Source of the DNA: Myxococcus dinghuensis
GTDB taxonomy: Bacteria > Myxococcota > Myxococcia > Myxococcales > Myxococcaceae
Length of the DNA: 53,550 bases
NCBI RefSeq assembly: GCF_024198235.1
Contig: NZ_JAKCFB010000054.1
Span: 1-53,550, forward strand
Reading direction: 5' to 3'
Shown: piece after piece, positions 7,707 through 17,006 of the stretch
Numbering within the stretch: the stretch's first letter is position 1
How the letters are laid out: every line of letters starts with the position of its first letter
The notes under the pieces: model-generated
Database searches by the model: none
What the model was told of the DNA's origin: nothing
The model's input: only the letters and a program-made list of their open reading frames with translations
Position numbers and translations under genes: made by a program

Positions 7707-9356
7707 GTTGCGCGCAGGTCCGTTACCTTCGCAACGGCGGTCTCCTCCATCCGGGCCGCGCTGTCCGAGGCGGGCAGGGGGCTGGTCGAGCGCGAGGCCA
7801 TGGTGGAGCTGGTGGCCCTGTTCCTGGGGCGGTACACGGAGCCCTCGGAGCTGGTCGGCCCCGTGGACCTGCGCAAGCTGCGCGAGGGCGTGGTGGAGAC
7901 GCAGACGTCCGGGATGCTGCCGGAGGCGGACGTGGCGTTCCTCGACCGAGGTGTTCCTCGGCTCCTCCGCCATCCTCAACACGCCGCTGGGCCTGCTCAA
8001 CGAGCGCGTCTTCCGCCGAGGCCACACGCGGCTGCGCTGCCCCCTGCGCGTCTGCGTGGGCGCCACCAACACGCTGCCCACGGACGACGCGCTGGCCGCC
8101 TTCGCGGACCGCTTCCTCACCCGTGTCTTCGTCGGCCCCGTGCCGGACGCGCTGCTGGAGGACCTGCTCGCCGGCGGCGCGGCGCTGGCTCGCGAGGGCG
8201 AGGCGCGCACCGCGTCCCTGGAGGCGCTGGACGTGCTGGCCCAGGCGGCGAGCGCGGCGGACCTCGCCCCCGTGCGCCCCCACCTGGCCCAGGCGCTTCG
8301 CCTGCTGCGCTCCGCGGGCATCCCGTTCTCCGACCGGCGCGCGGTGAAGGTGCAGAAGCTGGTCGCCGCCGCCGTGCTGGCGGGCCGGAGCGCACCCGGG
8401 GTCGCCGACCTGTGGCCGCTCGTCTACGCGGTGCCCACGCAGGAGTCGCAGGCGCTCGCGCGCGACGTGCTGCGGGACCTGCTCGCGAGCACGGAGAACG
8501 CCTCCCTCTCCGCCGCCGCGCTGGAGGCCAGCGCCGGACCGCTCGCCCGCGCGCTGGGCTCGGCGCAGCGACGTGCCCGCGCTCCAGGTCACCGCCGGCC
8601 GCTCGGGGCCGGGGATGCTCGAGGTCCACGACGCGGTGGCGTTGCCGAACGGGCGACTGCTGGTCGCGGCGGGGGACGCGGGCGTGCTGCTGTTGGGGAA
8701 GGGCGACCGGAGGCTGGCGCATTTCGACGTGCCGACGCACGCCCTGGTGCCCTCCCTCCATGGCGACCGCGCCCATGCATGGCAGGAGGGCTCGTTCACC
8801 CGGTGGGCCCCCATCCACGCCGCCGGAGCTGACGTCGGAGGTCTGGGGCTACGAGCTGTCGGAGGGGCCCACGCTGCGCGAGCGCCTGGCGCTCCGCGAG
8901 CAGGCGGTGTTCCCCGCGGGAGACCTGCCGCTCCCCCGAGGCGTCAGCGAGAGCCGCGCCAGCCTCGGGGGCGCGGGTGGGGTGCGGGTCTGCCGCGACG
9001 TCCTGGGGCGCGTGCAGTGCGACGTCCCTGGCGAGAGGCTTCGTCCCGTCCTCACCTGCGAGAACGCCGAGCGGCTGGGGCTGTCGCCCCCGGCGGACGG
9101 ATACGGCGGGTGGACGCTGATGTCGCTGAGCCACTCGAAGCGGTGGCGGGCGGAGGTGTGGGCGCGCGGCGCGTGGCAGGTTCGACTGCTCGACACTTCG
9201 CCCCCCGTCCTCGTGCGCGCGGTGTTCTCCTTCGAGGGCCGGGCGGAGCCTCGCATCCGCTTCTGTGGCGACGCGATGCTGGTGTTCGACACCCAGGGGC
9301 GGCTGTTCCTCCTGGACCTGGAGCACGGCGCCGTGCGCGACGTGCGGGTGGCCTGA
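7707..9356 (+). pseudogene. decayed MoxR/RavA-type AAA ATPase with beta-propeller (bpX6-like) C-terminus
   Basis: Homology to MoxR/RavA ATPases is visible across three frames. The first part reads VTFATAVSSIRAALSEAGRG, then MVELVAL, then jumps directly to FLGRYTEPSELVGPVDLRKL, so the ~40 residues that should hold Walker A are deleted. Walker B (ADVAFLD) is followed by an inserted C near 7945; the next frame continues EVFLGSSAILNTPLGLLNER and the sensor CVGATNTLPTDD. A second shift near 8570 leads into VTAGRSGPGMLEVHDAVAL and a third near 8820 into SEVWGYELSEGPTLR, both propeller-like, ending at 9356. No ATG, GTG or TTG lies in the first frame between the stop at 7704 and 7800. Together these make the gene non-functional. 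It probably belonged to a MoxR/bpX NTP-dependent conflict system. Confidence 0.85.
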
Positions 9357-9369
9357 GGTCGCCCGCCGC

Positions 9370-10059
9370 TCAGGAGCGCTCGAGCACGCCCGGGGGCACG
9401 TCGATGGTGCTCGCGGTGAGGGTGCGCGCCTCGTCGTCGACGTCCAGCACCACGCGCACGCCGTCCACCGTCACCAGCAGCGCGGGAGGCACGCCCGGCA
9501 GGGCCATGAGCCAGGTGGAGGCCATGGGCAGCTCCGTGCCCACCAGCTCCGCGGCGTGCAAGAGGTGCATGCGCAGGCCATGGGCGCGCGCGGCCGGCAG
9601 CATGCGCAGCGCCAGGGACACACCTTCGTCCAGTCGCAGCGCGTAGGCGCCGCCGGGCTCCCGCGTCGCTCCCGGGGAGAGCTGGCGCAGGCGCGCGCGC
9701 AGGGCGGACAGCATCGCCTCCGGGGTGTGGGGCTTGCGCAGATATCCCACCACGCCGCCCAGGGGCAGCTCCTGGCCGTGCAGGGCCTCGGAGAACATCA
9801 GCACGTTCAGGTGGCGCAGGCGCGCGTCCGTGCGGAGCCGTCCATACAGCTCCCAGCCATCCATCCTCGGCATCAGCAGGTCCAGGAGGATGAGGTCCGG
9901 GTGCCCTGCGCGCGGACGGGTGCGCAGCCAATCCAACGCCTCCATGCCGTCGGAGGCATGGGTGACGGCGAGCCCCTCGGCTCGCGCGGCGTCGGCCAGG
10001 CGCCCCCGCCAGGAGGCGTCGTCCTCGACGAGGAGGAGATGACGGAGGGAGTGAGGCAT
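9370..10059 (-). CDS. orphan response regulator with C-terminal extension, 229 aa
   Basis: The N-terminal half is a receiver domain: acidic pair in LLLVEDDASW, phosphoacceptor Asp in LILLDLLMPRMDGWEL, and the conserved Lys-Pro in GYLRKPHT. The remaining ~100 residues (after about 125) are a small alpha/beta region of unknown family, not a recognisable DNA-binding or catalytic output. No kinase is adjacent on the same strand; the gene converges with the MoxR pseudogene. Many single-receiver proteins of this type occur in myxobacteria and presumably signal by protein-protein contact. Confidence 0.85.
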   Translation of the reverse strand: MPHSLRHLLLVEDDASWRGRLADAARAEGLAVTHASDGMEALDWLRTRPRAGHPDLILLDLLMPRMDGWELYGRLRTDARLRHLNVLMFSEALHGQELPLGGVVGYLRKPHTPEAMLSALRARLRQLSPGATREPGGAYALRLDEGVSLALRMLPAARAHGLRMHLLHAAELVGTELPMASTWLMALPGVPPALLVTVDGVRVVLDVDDEARTLTASTIDVPPGVLERS

Positions 10060-10280
10060 GGCCGAGGGAGACGGGCGGAACCCCGTCCCAGATATCGTCA
10101 GCGAGTGTTTCGCGCGCGGGTGTACCGGGGGCTCGCGTTGGCTGGTGGACAGCCCATGCCGCGGCGCGAAACGGCGGGGAGGGCAGTAACGGGTGACCCA
10201 GGCGTCGGAAGCGAACGAGTGTCTTGGACCTCTGGCACGTCTTGCCCCGGAGGGCCGAGGTGGCCAACCTGCGAGGGACC

Positions 10281-10526
10281 ATGGCTCTGCGTCTCCAGCT
10301 CTCGCCGCCCGCGCTCCGCACGCTCGACGACTGTCCGGCGCCGGTGCGGCAGCAGCTCCAGGCGGAGCTGGCCGCGCTGGCCGCGGGGCTGCGGCTCGAC
10401 GGGCCGCTCGCGCCGGAGCAGGCCGGGCTGGTGGTGCTCACCTCCGGCTTCCAGGTCCGCTACCGGCTGGAGCAGGAGCACGGCCTCTTGCGGCTGACGG
10501 ACGTCATGGCCCCCGCCGCCCACTGA
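10281..10526 (+). CDS. small protein, possibly RelE/ParE-like fold, 81 aa
   Basis: The start ATG is preceded by GAGGGA four bases upstream (10273-10278). The sequence begins MALRLQLSPPALRTLDDCP, continues with a two-helix segment (VRQQLQAELAALAAGLRL) and ends with strands GFQVRYRLEQEHGLLRLTDV. The order strand, two helices, strands with a central R-x-x-Y-R-x-E motif recalls RelE/ParE toxins, but no antitoxin gene lies beside it and the catalytic pattern is not convincing. It may equally be an unrelated hypothetical protein. The large kinase gene starts 112 bp downstream. Confidence 0.55.
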   Translation: MALRLQLSPPALRTLDDCPAPVRQQLQAELAALAAGLRLDGPLAPEQAGLVVLTSGFQVRYRLEQEHGLLRLTDVMAPAAH

Positions 10527-10638
10527 GGCGAAGTGTGGGCTGGACGTCGCAACCCGCATCCCCGGTTGTCCGGGCGCCAGGGCTGACCTAGACCCGTCTC
10601 GCCGTCACCCCGCGCCGGGCCGTCTCCGAGAGCCTCCC

Positions 10639-13095
10639 TTGCCCATCCCCCTGGCTGACTTCCTCCTCCAGAACCGCGACGCCATCATGGGCGCATGGGA
10701 GGTGGAGGTGCGCTCCATCCCCGCCGCCCGCGCGCTGGTGAGCCCCGCGCTGCGCGACGGCCTGCCCCGGCTGCTGGAGGTCGTGGCGGCGATGATGCGC
10801 CGTCAGCCGGGCTCCATGGGCTCCGACGCGCGCCTGGACGCCATCAGCGACCACCACGCGCTGGAGCGCCTGGGCGAGGGCTTCGACCTGCGCCAGGTCG
10901 TCGCCGAGTACCGGCTCCTGCGCGGCTGCGTGCTGCGCCTGTGGAACACGCGTGGCGGCGCCACGCCCCGTCCGGAGGAGGAGCTCATCTTCCACGAGGC
11001 CATGGACGAGGCCGTCGCCGCGTCCGTCAGCCGCTACACCCGCGCCCGCGAGCGCACCGTCCAGGCGCTGGACCGCATCAGCGCCGCCGCGCTGGGCAGC
11101 CCCGACGTGGCCAGCTTCCTGCCCCGCCTGTTGCAGGTGCTGCGCGAGACGGTCGCCTCCGTGGACGTGGCCGTCGTCCTGCTGCGCGACGGAGACTTCC
11201 TGCGTGTGGAGGCGGCGGCGGGCGAGGGCGTGGAGACCCGGGGCCGCGTGGCCATCGGTCGGGGGTTCGCGGGCGACGTCGCGGCCACGCGCGAGCCGGT
11301 GCTGGTGCGCGACGCCCGCTCGGACCCGCGCGCCCACTCGGACGTGGTGAGCACCTCCGACGTGCGCGCGCTGTATGGCGTGCCCCTCCTGCTCGACAAT
11401 GTGCTGATGGGCGTGGCCCTGATGGGCAGCCGCTCGAGCGGGGAGCTGTCCGAGGAGGACCAGCTGCTCTTCCGCGCCATGGCCTCGCGGGCCACCGCGC
11501 TGCTCGCGCAGGCGCAGTCCCACGCCCGTGAGCGCGAGGCGCGCGCGGAGGCCGAGGCGTCGCTCGAGCGGCTGCGCGAGAGCGAGGCGGGGCTGCGGCG
11601 CTGGGAGGAGGTCTTCACGCGCATGGGCGTGGGCGTGGCGGTGGTGGACGCCGCCAACGACGTCCTGCTCGACGTCAATCCCGCCTTCGCGCGCATGCAC
11701 GGGGCCATGCCCGGGGAGCTCATCGGCCAGCACCAGGAGGTGACGCTCGCCCCGGAGGCGCGAGGCATGCTGCCGCGCCACACCTCCGTCGCGCACGCCA
11801 AACCGTCGCACGAGTACGAGTCGCTCCACGTGCGCAAGGACGGCAGCCGCTTCCCCGTCTTCACCCACATCACCGCGCTGCGCGACCACCTGGGCCGCGT
11901 GGTGCGGCACGTGGTCACCGCGCTGGACATCACCCAGCGGCGCGCGGTGGAGGCGGACCGGCAGCGGCTCCTGTCGGACATCGAGGCGGAGCGCGCGCGC
12001 CTGGCGGCGGTGCTCGAGCAGCTGCCCGCCGGGGTCCTCATCGCCGAGGCCCCCAGCGGCCGGCTCGTCATGGCCAACCGCCACGTCGCGGTGCTCACCG
12101 GCCGGCCCTTCCAGCCCATGTCCACGGTGGAGGAGTCCACGCGCATCTACGCCGCGTGCCACACGGACGGGCAGCCCTACGCCCCGGCGGAGTGGCCGCT
12201 GACGCGCACCCTGCGCTCGGGCGAGGTGGTGCAGAACGAGGAGGTGCTGCTGCGGCACGAGGACGGCCGGACGCTCACGGTGCTCGTCTCCAGCGCGCCC
12301 ATCCGCGACCGGGACGGGGACATCATCGCCGGCGTGGCCACGCTGGCGGACGTGACGGAGCGGCGGCGCGCGCAGGAGGCCGCGCTCCAGGCGGCGCGCT
12401 TCGGCGAGCGGCTCATCGCCATCGTCAGCCACGACCTGCGCAACCCCCTCAACGCCATCCACCTGTCCACCACGCAGCTGCTGCACAGCGAGGCGATGCC
12501 GGAGCGCGAGCGGCGGCTCGCCACGCGCATCGCCCGCTCCAGCGCGCGCATGACGCGGATGATTTCGGAGCTGCTCGACTTCACGCGCGGCCGGCTGGGC
12601 GGCGGCATCCCCATCCAGCGCGTCGCGGGGGATTTGCGCGGCGTGGTGCGCCAGGCCGTGGAGGAGCTGGAGGCGGCGTGGCCGGAGCGCACGCTGCGGC
12701 TGAACGTGGCGCAGGGGCGCTACGAGGGGCAGTGGGACAGCGACCGGCTGCTCCAGGTGGTGAGCAACCTGGGTGGCAACGCGCTCCAGTACAGCCCCTC
12801 CGACGCGCCCATCACCCTCACCCTGTCGGACGAGGGCGAGGCGGTGCGGCTGGAGGTCCACAACGCGGGCGAGCCCATCTCCGGGGACGCGCTGCCCCAC
12901 CTCTTCGACCCGTTCCGTCGCGGCTCGAACACAACGCACCAGGGCAGCGGCGGCGGCCTGGGCCTGGGCCTCTACATCGTCGAGCAGGTGGTGAAGGGCC
13001 ACGGCGGCCACATCGACGTCCGCTCCACCGCGGAGGCGGGCACCGCCTTCCGCGTGACGCTCCCGCGCGTCCTGGCGTCCACCCCGGCGCGCTGA
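10639..13095 (+). CDS. cytoplasmic sensor histidine kinase RsbRD_N-GAF-PAS-PAS-HisKA-HATPase, 818 aa
   Basis: Order of domains: an RsbRD-like N-terminal helical domain (about 1-140, starting FLLQNRDAIMGAWEVE), a GAF domain (about 150-290), a coiled-coil linker rich in E/A/R (290-315), two PAS domains (about 318-440 and 450-590), HisKA with His598 in IVSHDLRNPLNAI, and a HATPase with N-box NLGGNALQYS and G-boxes ending GLGLGLYIVEQVV. No membrane segment is seen, so signals are cytosolic. The start is TTG at 10639. It is convergent with a stand-alone receiver gene only 5 bp downstream, which is a plausible but unproven partner. Confidence 0.9.
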   Translation: MPIPLADFLLQNRDAIMGAWEVEVRSIPAARALVSPALRDGLPRLLEVVAAMMRRQPGSMGSDARLDAISDHHALERLGEGFDLRQVVAEYRLLRGCVLRLWNTRGGATPRPEEELIFHEAMDEAVAASVSRYTRARERTVQALDRISAAALGSPDVASFLPRLLQVLRETVASVDVAVVLLRDGDFLRVEAAAGEGVETRGRVAIGRGFAGDVAATREPVLVRDARSDPRAHSDVVSTSDVRALYGVPLLLDNVLMGVALMGSRSSGELSEEDQLLFRAMASRATALLAQAQSHAREREARAEAEASLERLRESEAGLRRWEEVFTRMGVGVAVVDAANDVLLDVNPAFARMHGAMPGELIGQHQEVTLAPEARGMLPRHTSVAHAKPSHEYESLHVRKDGSRFPVFTHITALRDHLGRVVRHVVTALDITQRRAVEADRQRLLSDIEAERARLAAVLEQLPAGVLIAEAPSGRLVMANRHVAVLTGRPFQPMSTVEESTRIYAACHTDGQPYAPAEWPLTRTLRSGEVVQNEEVLLRHEDGRTLTVLVSSAPIRDRDGDIIAGVATLADVTERRRAQEAALQAARFGERLIAIVSHDLRNPLNAIHLSTTQLLHSEAMPERERRLATRIARSSARMTRMISELLDFTRGRLGGGIPIQRVAGDLRGVVRQAVEELEAAWPERTLRLNVAQGRYEGQWDSDRLLQVVSNLGGNALQYSPSDAPITLTLSDEGEAVRLEVHNAGEPISGDALPHLFDPFRRGSNTTHQGSGGGLGLGLYIVEQVVKGHGGHIDVRSTAEAGTAFRVTLPRVLASTPAR

Positions 13096-13100
13096 CGCGC

Positions 13101-13469
13101 TCAGCCCGCGGCCACCACCCGGGCCAGCGTCGCGCGCAGCTCGCCCAGGTCCACCGGCTTGGGCACGGTGGCGAGCACGCCCTCGGGCAGGGGCTGCGAG
13201 CTGCCCGCGCCGGACACCACCACCACGGGCAGCTCGCGCAACCGCGCGTCCTCCCGCACGTGGCGCATCAGCTCCCAGCCGCTCATCACCGGCATCATCA
13301 GGTCCAGCAGCACCGCGTCCGGACAGGGCGGCCGGCGCAGCCGCTCCCACGCGGACTGCCCGTTGCCCGCCGTCTCCACGGTGAAGCCCTCCAGCGTGAG
13401 GAACTCCTCCAGGAGCTCCCGGCTGTCGACGTGGTCTTCCACCAGCAGGACGAGGCTTGGCGTACCCAT
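13101..13469 (-). CDS. single-domain response regulator, 122 aa
   Basis: A stand-alone receiver: VLLVEDHVDSRELLEEFL at the N-terminus with the acidic pair, phosphoacceptor Asp in AVLLDLMMPVMSGWEL, Ser/Thr switch in VVVVSGAGSS and Lys-Pro in TVPKPVDLGEL. The start MGTPSL is chosen over an upstream frame because the receiver fold begins there. It ends 5 bp from the end of the multi-PAS kinase gene on the other strand. No output domain is present. Confidence 0.88.
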   Translation of the reverse strand: MGTPSLVLLVEDHVDSRELLEEFLTLEGFTVETAGNGQSAWERLRRPPCPDAVLLDLMMPVMSGWELMRHVREDARLRELPVVVVSGAGSSQPLPEGVLATVPKPVDLGELRATLARVVAAG

Positions 13470-13587
13470 GGGCGTCAGCCTCGTACCGGCGCCCCGGAGC
13501 GGCCACTCGCGCCGCGCCGCTCCGTCCAGTCGTGGACGCATGGGGCGTCCACTGCCGCACGCTTCCCGCCCGGGCGGTGGCAGGACC

Positions 13588-14724
13588 TCAGCTCGCCGGG
13601 TCGTCGTCCGGCAGCAGCCTGTCCTCCAGCACCTCCTCCGGGGACTCGCCGCCCTGCACGCGCAGCGCGGCGTAGCGCAGGGCCGTCACCTCCGCGAGCG
13701 CCTCCGGACGGCCGAAGGCGTGCCCCTGGCGGCGCGCGTAGACCCGCAGCGCCCGGGCCAGCTCCGCGCCGGAGGCGAAGCGCGCCTCCCGGTCCGGCGC
13801 GAGCATCCCCAGGAGGAGGGGCCGCAGCAGCGCGGGCGCGCCGCGCAGCGCGTCCTCCAGCTCCGCGTGGTCGTACTCGAGGATGCGCCGGCCCAGCTCC
13901 CGCGCGGCGGATTGCCGGACGGCCTCCTTCAGGGCCGCGTCCAGCCCGGGCTCCAGGGGCGCTCCGGGCGCGCGCCGCCGCCGCGAGCGGTGCTCGGCCT
14001 CGAAGCGCTCCGCGCCCTCGAAGAGGTGTCGCCCGGTGAGCAGTTGCAGCAGCACGATGCCCAGGCCGAACAGGTCCGCGCGGCCGTCCAGCGCCTTGCG
14101 CGCCACGTGCTCGGGCGCCGCGTACGCCAGGCCCCCGGGAGGCTCCAGGCCCTCGTCGTCGTCGTCCCCCGCGAGCGTGGAGGCCGCGGCGCCGAAGTCG
14201 AGCAGCTTCACCGCGCCGTGCTCGGTGAGCAGGATGTTGTGCGGCCCCACGTCGCGGTGCACGACGCGCAGCGGGCGGCCGCGCTCGTCGGAGAGCGTGT
14301 GCGCGTGGTGCAGCGCCTCCGCGACCTCCGCGACGGCGTACAGCGCGAACCCCTCCGACACGGGCAGCCGCGCGCGCTCGGACGCCTCCAGCAGCGTGTC
14401 CAGCCGGTGGCCGGGCGTGTACTCGAGCACGAGCACCGGCGCGTCGTCCGGCCCCTCCAGGTCGTGCACGCTGGTGACGTTGGGGTGGCGCAGGAGCGCC
14501 GTCAGCCGGCCCTCCTCCAGCAGCCGGTGCGCCGCCTGGGGGCCGGCGCGCGAGGGCCGCTTGAGGACGACGAAGCCCCCGAAGCCGCGGCCGAAGCGCC
14601 GGCGCGCCAGGACGAGCTCGCCATGGTGCGCCAGCCCCAGCGGCCGGACGAACTCATACGAGGCGCGCCCGGAGCGCAGCAGCACGCGCTCCGGAGCCGT
14701 GGCTTCGGACAAGGGGGAGGACAT
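13588..14724 (-). CDS. eukaryote-like Ser/Thr protein kinase, 378 aa
   Basis: A Hanks-type kinase domain fills most of the protein. The ATP-binding Lys55 is in VVLKRPS; the catalytic loop HRDVGPHN has Asp158 and Asn163; the Mg-binding DFG is at 176-178; and an APE-like YAAPEH follows the activation loop. The glycine loop is degenerate (PLGLAHHGELV), and the activation segment carries a run of Asp (GDDDDEG). All catalytic residues are present, so activity is expected. There is no transmembrane or sensor domain; after the kinase comes only a short helical tail. Substrates are unknown. The start codon has GGGGGAGG just upstream. Confidence 0.92.
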   Translation of the reverse strand: MSSPLSEATAPERVLLRSGRASYEFVRPLGLAHHGELVLARRRFGRGFGGFVVLKRPSRAGPQAAHRLLEEGRLTALLRHPNVTSVHDLEGPDDAPVLVLEYTPGHRLDTLLEASERARLPVSEGFALYAVAEVAEALHHAHTLSDERGRPLRVVHRDVGPHNILLTEHGAVKLLDFGAAASTLAGDDDDEGLEPPGGLAYAAPEHVARKALDGRADLFGLGIVLLQLLTGRHLFEGAERFEAEHRSRRRRAPGAPLEPGLDAALKEAVRQSAARELGRRILEYDHAELEDALRGAPALLRPLLLGMLAPDREARFASGAELARALRVYARRQGHAFGRPEALAEVTALRYAALRVQGGESPEEVLEDRLLPDDDPAS

Positions 14725-14856
14725 GGCGACTCGACTCTCCTCGGATGGAAGGGACCCGTGGGGCCCACGCGCTCACCCGGAAAGTATGGTCGCCCCCAGG
14801 CCCGAAGTCACCTGTTGGGTAGTGTGCGCCACGACCTCCTGGCGCGGAGGGAACAG

Positions 14857-15411
14857 TCACGTCCCCGTGGCGGGCTCCAGCAGTCCGTCCTGCCGCGCGT
14901 GCGCGTGGACCTGCTCCACCTCGTCGAGGATGCGCAGGGAGTCCGGGAAGACCTTGCGCGCCCGCTCGGCCAGCCGCAGCGCCTTCTCCAGCGACTCCTT
15001 CGTGCGCTCGTCGGCCCACGCCCGGAGCATCCCCGCCCACGCCTGCTCCAGCGTCTTCAGCGACTGCTGCGCCGCCTCGTCCCAGAGCGCGAGCGCGTCG
15101 TCCTCCCGCCCACGGATGACGTCCAGGAAGTAGCCCAGCTCCACCAGCGCGGGCGCGCCCCGGCGCGACAACCGCACCGCCTGCTCCAACAGCCGCTGCA
15201 CCTCCGTGAACGACGCCTCCGCCTCCACCCCGGGCTCGTCCGCCAGTTGCAGCAGCCGCGCCAGCTCCAGCATCGCGGGCGTGAAGGCCGGACTGTCGTG
15301 GATCAACTCCCGCAGCAGCCGCAGCTGCGTGGGGCTGGCGTGCTGCGAATCTCCCGCTTCCCGTGCCGCGAGGAAGCGCTTCAACACGTCTTCGGGGCTC
15401 AGCGGTGCCAT
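14857..15411 (-). CDS. TPR-like helical protein, 184 aa
   Basis: The start MAPLSPEDVLKRFLAAREAGD is taken. The rest is all-helical with spaced small and aromatic residues reminiscent of tetratricopeptide units (PALVELGYFLDVIRGREDD, ALALWDEAAQQSLKTLEQAW, SLEKALRLAERARKVFPDS). No catalytic motif, signal peptide or membrane segment is seen. It sits upstream of the Ser/Thr kinase gene on the same strand with a 132-bp gap. It may act as an adaptor, but that is a guess. Confidence 0.75.
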   Translation of the reverse strand: MAPLSPEDVLKRFLAAREAGDSQHASPTQLRLLRELIHDSPAFTPAMLELARLLQLADEPGVEAEASFTEVQRLLEQAVRLSRRGAPALVELGYFLDVIRGREDDALALWDEAAQQSLKTLEQAWAGMLRAWADERTKESLEKALRLAERARKVFPDSLRILDEVEQVHAHARQDGLLEPATGT

Positions 15412-15947
15412 GGCGTGTTCGCTCCTGGAGCCCGCGCCCCCCGGCCGGCCCGCGCGCATGGCGGACCCGCGAGGTGCAAAGGCTTCCTCCGTTCAACAGA
15501 TTTGGGGCGGTGTCTTGATTTTCTGCTTTTGAGATGGGAGGTGTCAAGCATTGGACCGGGTCGTCCCGACCTGGGGGGATGGGTTCATGCGCCATGGAAG
15601 GTCCTGTGCCTGGTATTGAACCTTCCGCGTCCAGTGCCACCACCCGGTTGCCGCGAGCGCGGACGGGGGCGGGGGCCGGGCGGAGCCGACGTCAGGCGTC
15701 GGCCCCGAAGAAGCATGTAGGTCCGAGTGGGGAGGCCCGCCGCCCGAGCGAGGGACGGCGGGGGGGACCTCGCGCGTCGGGTGGCGTGAAGCGCAGGCGG
15801 GAGGGCGCCTGGGGGATGTTGACTACCCACCATATCGGTATTTCGCCAGAAGACGTGGCGGGTTATAAGCCCGCATGGACACGCGTCCGGGGCAGGCCTG
15901 TGGCTGCGCAGGTCGGGGCCTCGGCCCGCACTCACAAGGTTGACGCG
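15412..15947. other. 536-bp intergenic region, divergent promoter space
   Basis: This lies between the TPR-like gene (minus) and the XRE regulator (plus). It contains an AT-rich patch at 15514-15534 (TTGATTTTCTGCTTTTGAG) and a TTGACT at 15819-15824, but no convincing paired -10 element. The regulator's frame stays open upstream (ATG at 15816), so its start could be earlier than annotated. No RNA gene or repeat was recognised. Confidence 0.5.
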
Positions 15948-16409
15948 GTGAAGACCCACCCTGAAGGTTCTGCTTCCCGACGCAGGCGGCCCCGCAAGCG
16001 CAGCGCGAGCGACCGGGCCCGGGCCTCGCGCCAGCAATTGGAGCGGCGGCTGGCGGTGAGCGTGGGCGAGGCGGCGCGCACGGCGCGGATGCGCGCGGGG
16101 CTGACGCAGGCGGACGTGGCCGAGCGCATCGGCATCGCGTCGGAGGTGTACGGGCGGATGGAGCGGGGGCGGATGATGCCCAGCGTGCCCACGCTGTTCC
16201 GGCTGTGCGTGGCGCTGCAGTTGTCCGCGGACGTGGGGCTGGGGCTCGTCACGGCGGCGTCGGTGGGGGCGGGGCTGTGGGAGGAGGACTCGCGCGACAA
16301 GGACCACCTGCCGGAGATGCGCCGGCTGCTGCGCACGCTGCGCCGGATGTCGCGCGGCCAGCTCAAGCTGGTCAACCAGGTCGCCGCGTCCATCCTGCCG
16401 CAGCGCTGA
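15948..16409 (+). CDS. XRE-family helix-turn-helix regulator, 153 aa
   Basis: The start GTG (VKTHPEGSAS) is chosen because the well-formed sequence begins there; an ATG at 15816 is an alternative. After a basic N-terminus (RRRRPRKRSASDRARAS) comes an HTH_3 domain: VGEAARTARMRAGLTQADVA, ERIGIASEVYGRMERG and MPSVPTLFRLCVALQLSAD. The C-terminus (MRRLLRTLRRMSRGQLKLVN) is helical and may mediate dimerisation. It probably binds DNA as a repressor; target genes cannot be named. Proteins of this size and layout recur in myxobacterial genomes as far as I remember. Confidence 0.88.
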   Translation: MKTHPEGSASRRRRPRKRSASDRARASRQQLERRLAVSVGEAARTARMRAGLTQADVAERIGIASEVYGRMERGRMMPSVPTLFRLCVALQLSADVGLGLVTAASVGAGLWEEDSRDKDHLPEMRRLLRTLRRMSRGQLKLVNQVAASILPQR

Positions 16410-16419
16410 GGGCGCGCCC

Positions 16420-16626
16420 TCAGCGCCCGCGCGGTGGGCAGGGACAGCCGCCGCCGGTGGGGCTCGCGGCGTCTGCGCCTTCGCCGTGCTCGTGCGCCGC
16501 GGCGTCCTCCGCGGAGTCCCCGGCGAGCGCGGACGGCACCAGGCTCAGCGCCATGGCCGCCAGCAGCAACAACAGCAGTTGGAGCATCCGCCCTCGCACC
16601 ACGTCGAGCGTCGGCGGAGCAATCAT
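16420..16626 (-). CDS. small exported hypothetical protein, 68 aa
   Basis: Starting MIAPPTLDVVRGRM, the protein has a strongly hydrophobic LLLLLLAAMALSLVPSALAG signal-like segment. A hydrophilic tail of about 33 residues follows, with an AAAHEHGEGADAA stretch and a final CPCPPRGR. The two Cys and the His residues could bind metal, but this is speculative. It converges with the XRE regulator 10 bp away. The open frame extends upstream, but only this portion looks like real protein. Confidence 0.55.
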   Translation of the reverse strand: MIAPPTLDVVRGRMLQLLLLLLAAMALSLVPSALAGDSAEDAAAHEHGEGADAASPTGGGCPCPPRGR

Positions 16627-17006
16627 GGGACGCACTCCGGATGGGGCGGGGGCGACGCGCGGGACGGCACACCGGAGGCCACGCGCCCCCGCAACGACGA
16701 GACGGATGGCGCGACGGCGGCCATCCGGCACCAGGGACAGGGCGGGGCGAGGCGCATCAGGTGGGGCTCCGAACTGCGGGGGAAGGTGGGGCGCTCGCGC
16801 GTCCCTGTCCTCCCGCCTCCAGGGATGAGGCCCCTGTCGCCTCCGCGACGCGCCCCGGGCCCGCCGTCCGCCCGCGAACGGACCCGGGTTCACGAGGTTG
16901 CCCGGAGCGCTTACCGCGAGGCGTGGGTGGCCGGGGTGCTTGTCTCGCCGTCGCCTCCCTGGCGTCATGGATGGGGGCTGGGGTCATTGGAGCCACGTTG
17001 AGGGAC
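16627..17006. other. 380-bp intergenic region with no recognised feature
   Basis: Divergent space between the small exported protein and the TonB receptor gene. It is uniformly GC-rich, and I see no tRNA, repeat or clear promoter. AGGGA at 17001-17005, one base before the receptor ATG at 17007, is the only RBS-like element. Confidence 0.4.

Noticed and set aside
10233..10248. possible sigma-54 promoter (TGGCAC and TTGC)
   Set aside because: GG to GC spacing is 8 bases instead of 10, so it does not fit the -24/-12 consensus.
10588..13560. 990-aa minus-strand frame over the multi-PAS kinase
   Set aside because: Shadow of the kinase; composition is Arg/Ala/His-rich with no domain, and the plus-strand kinase is unambiguous.
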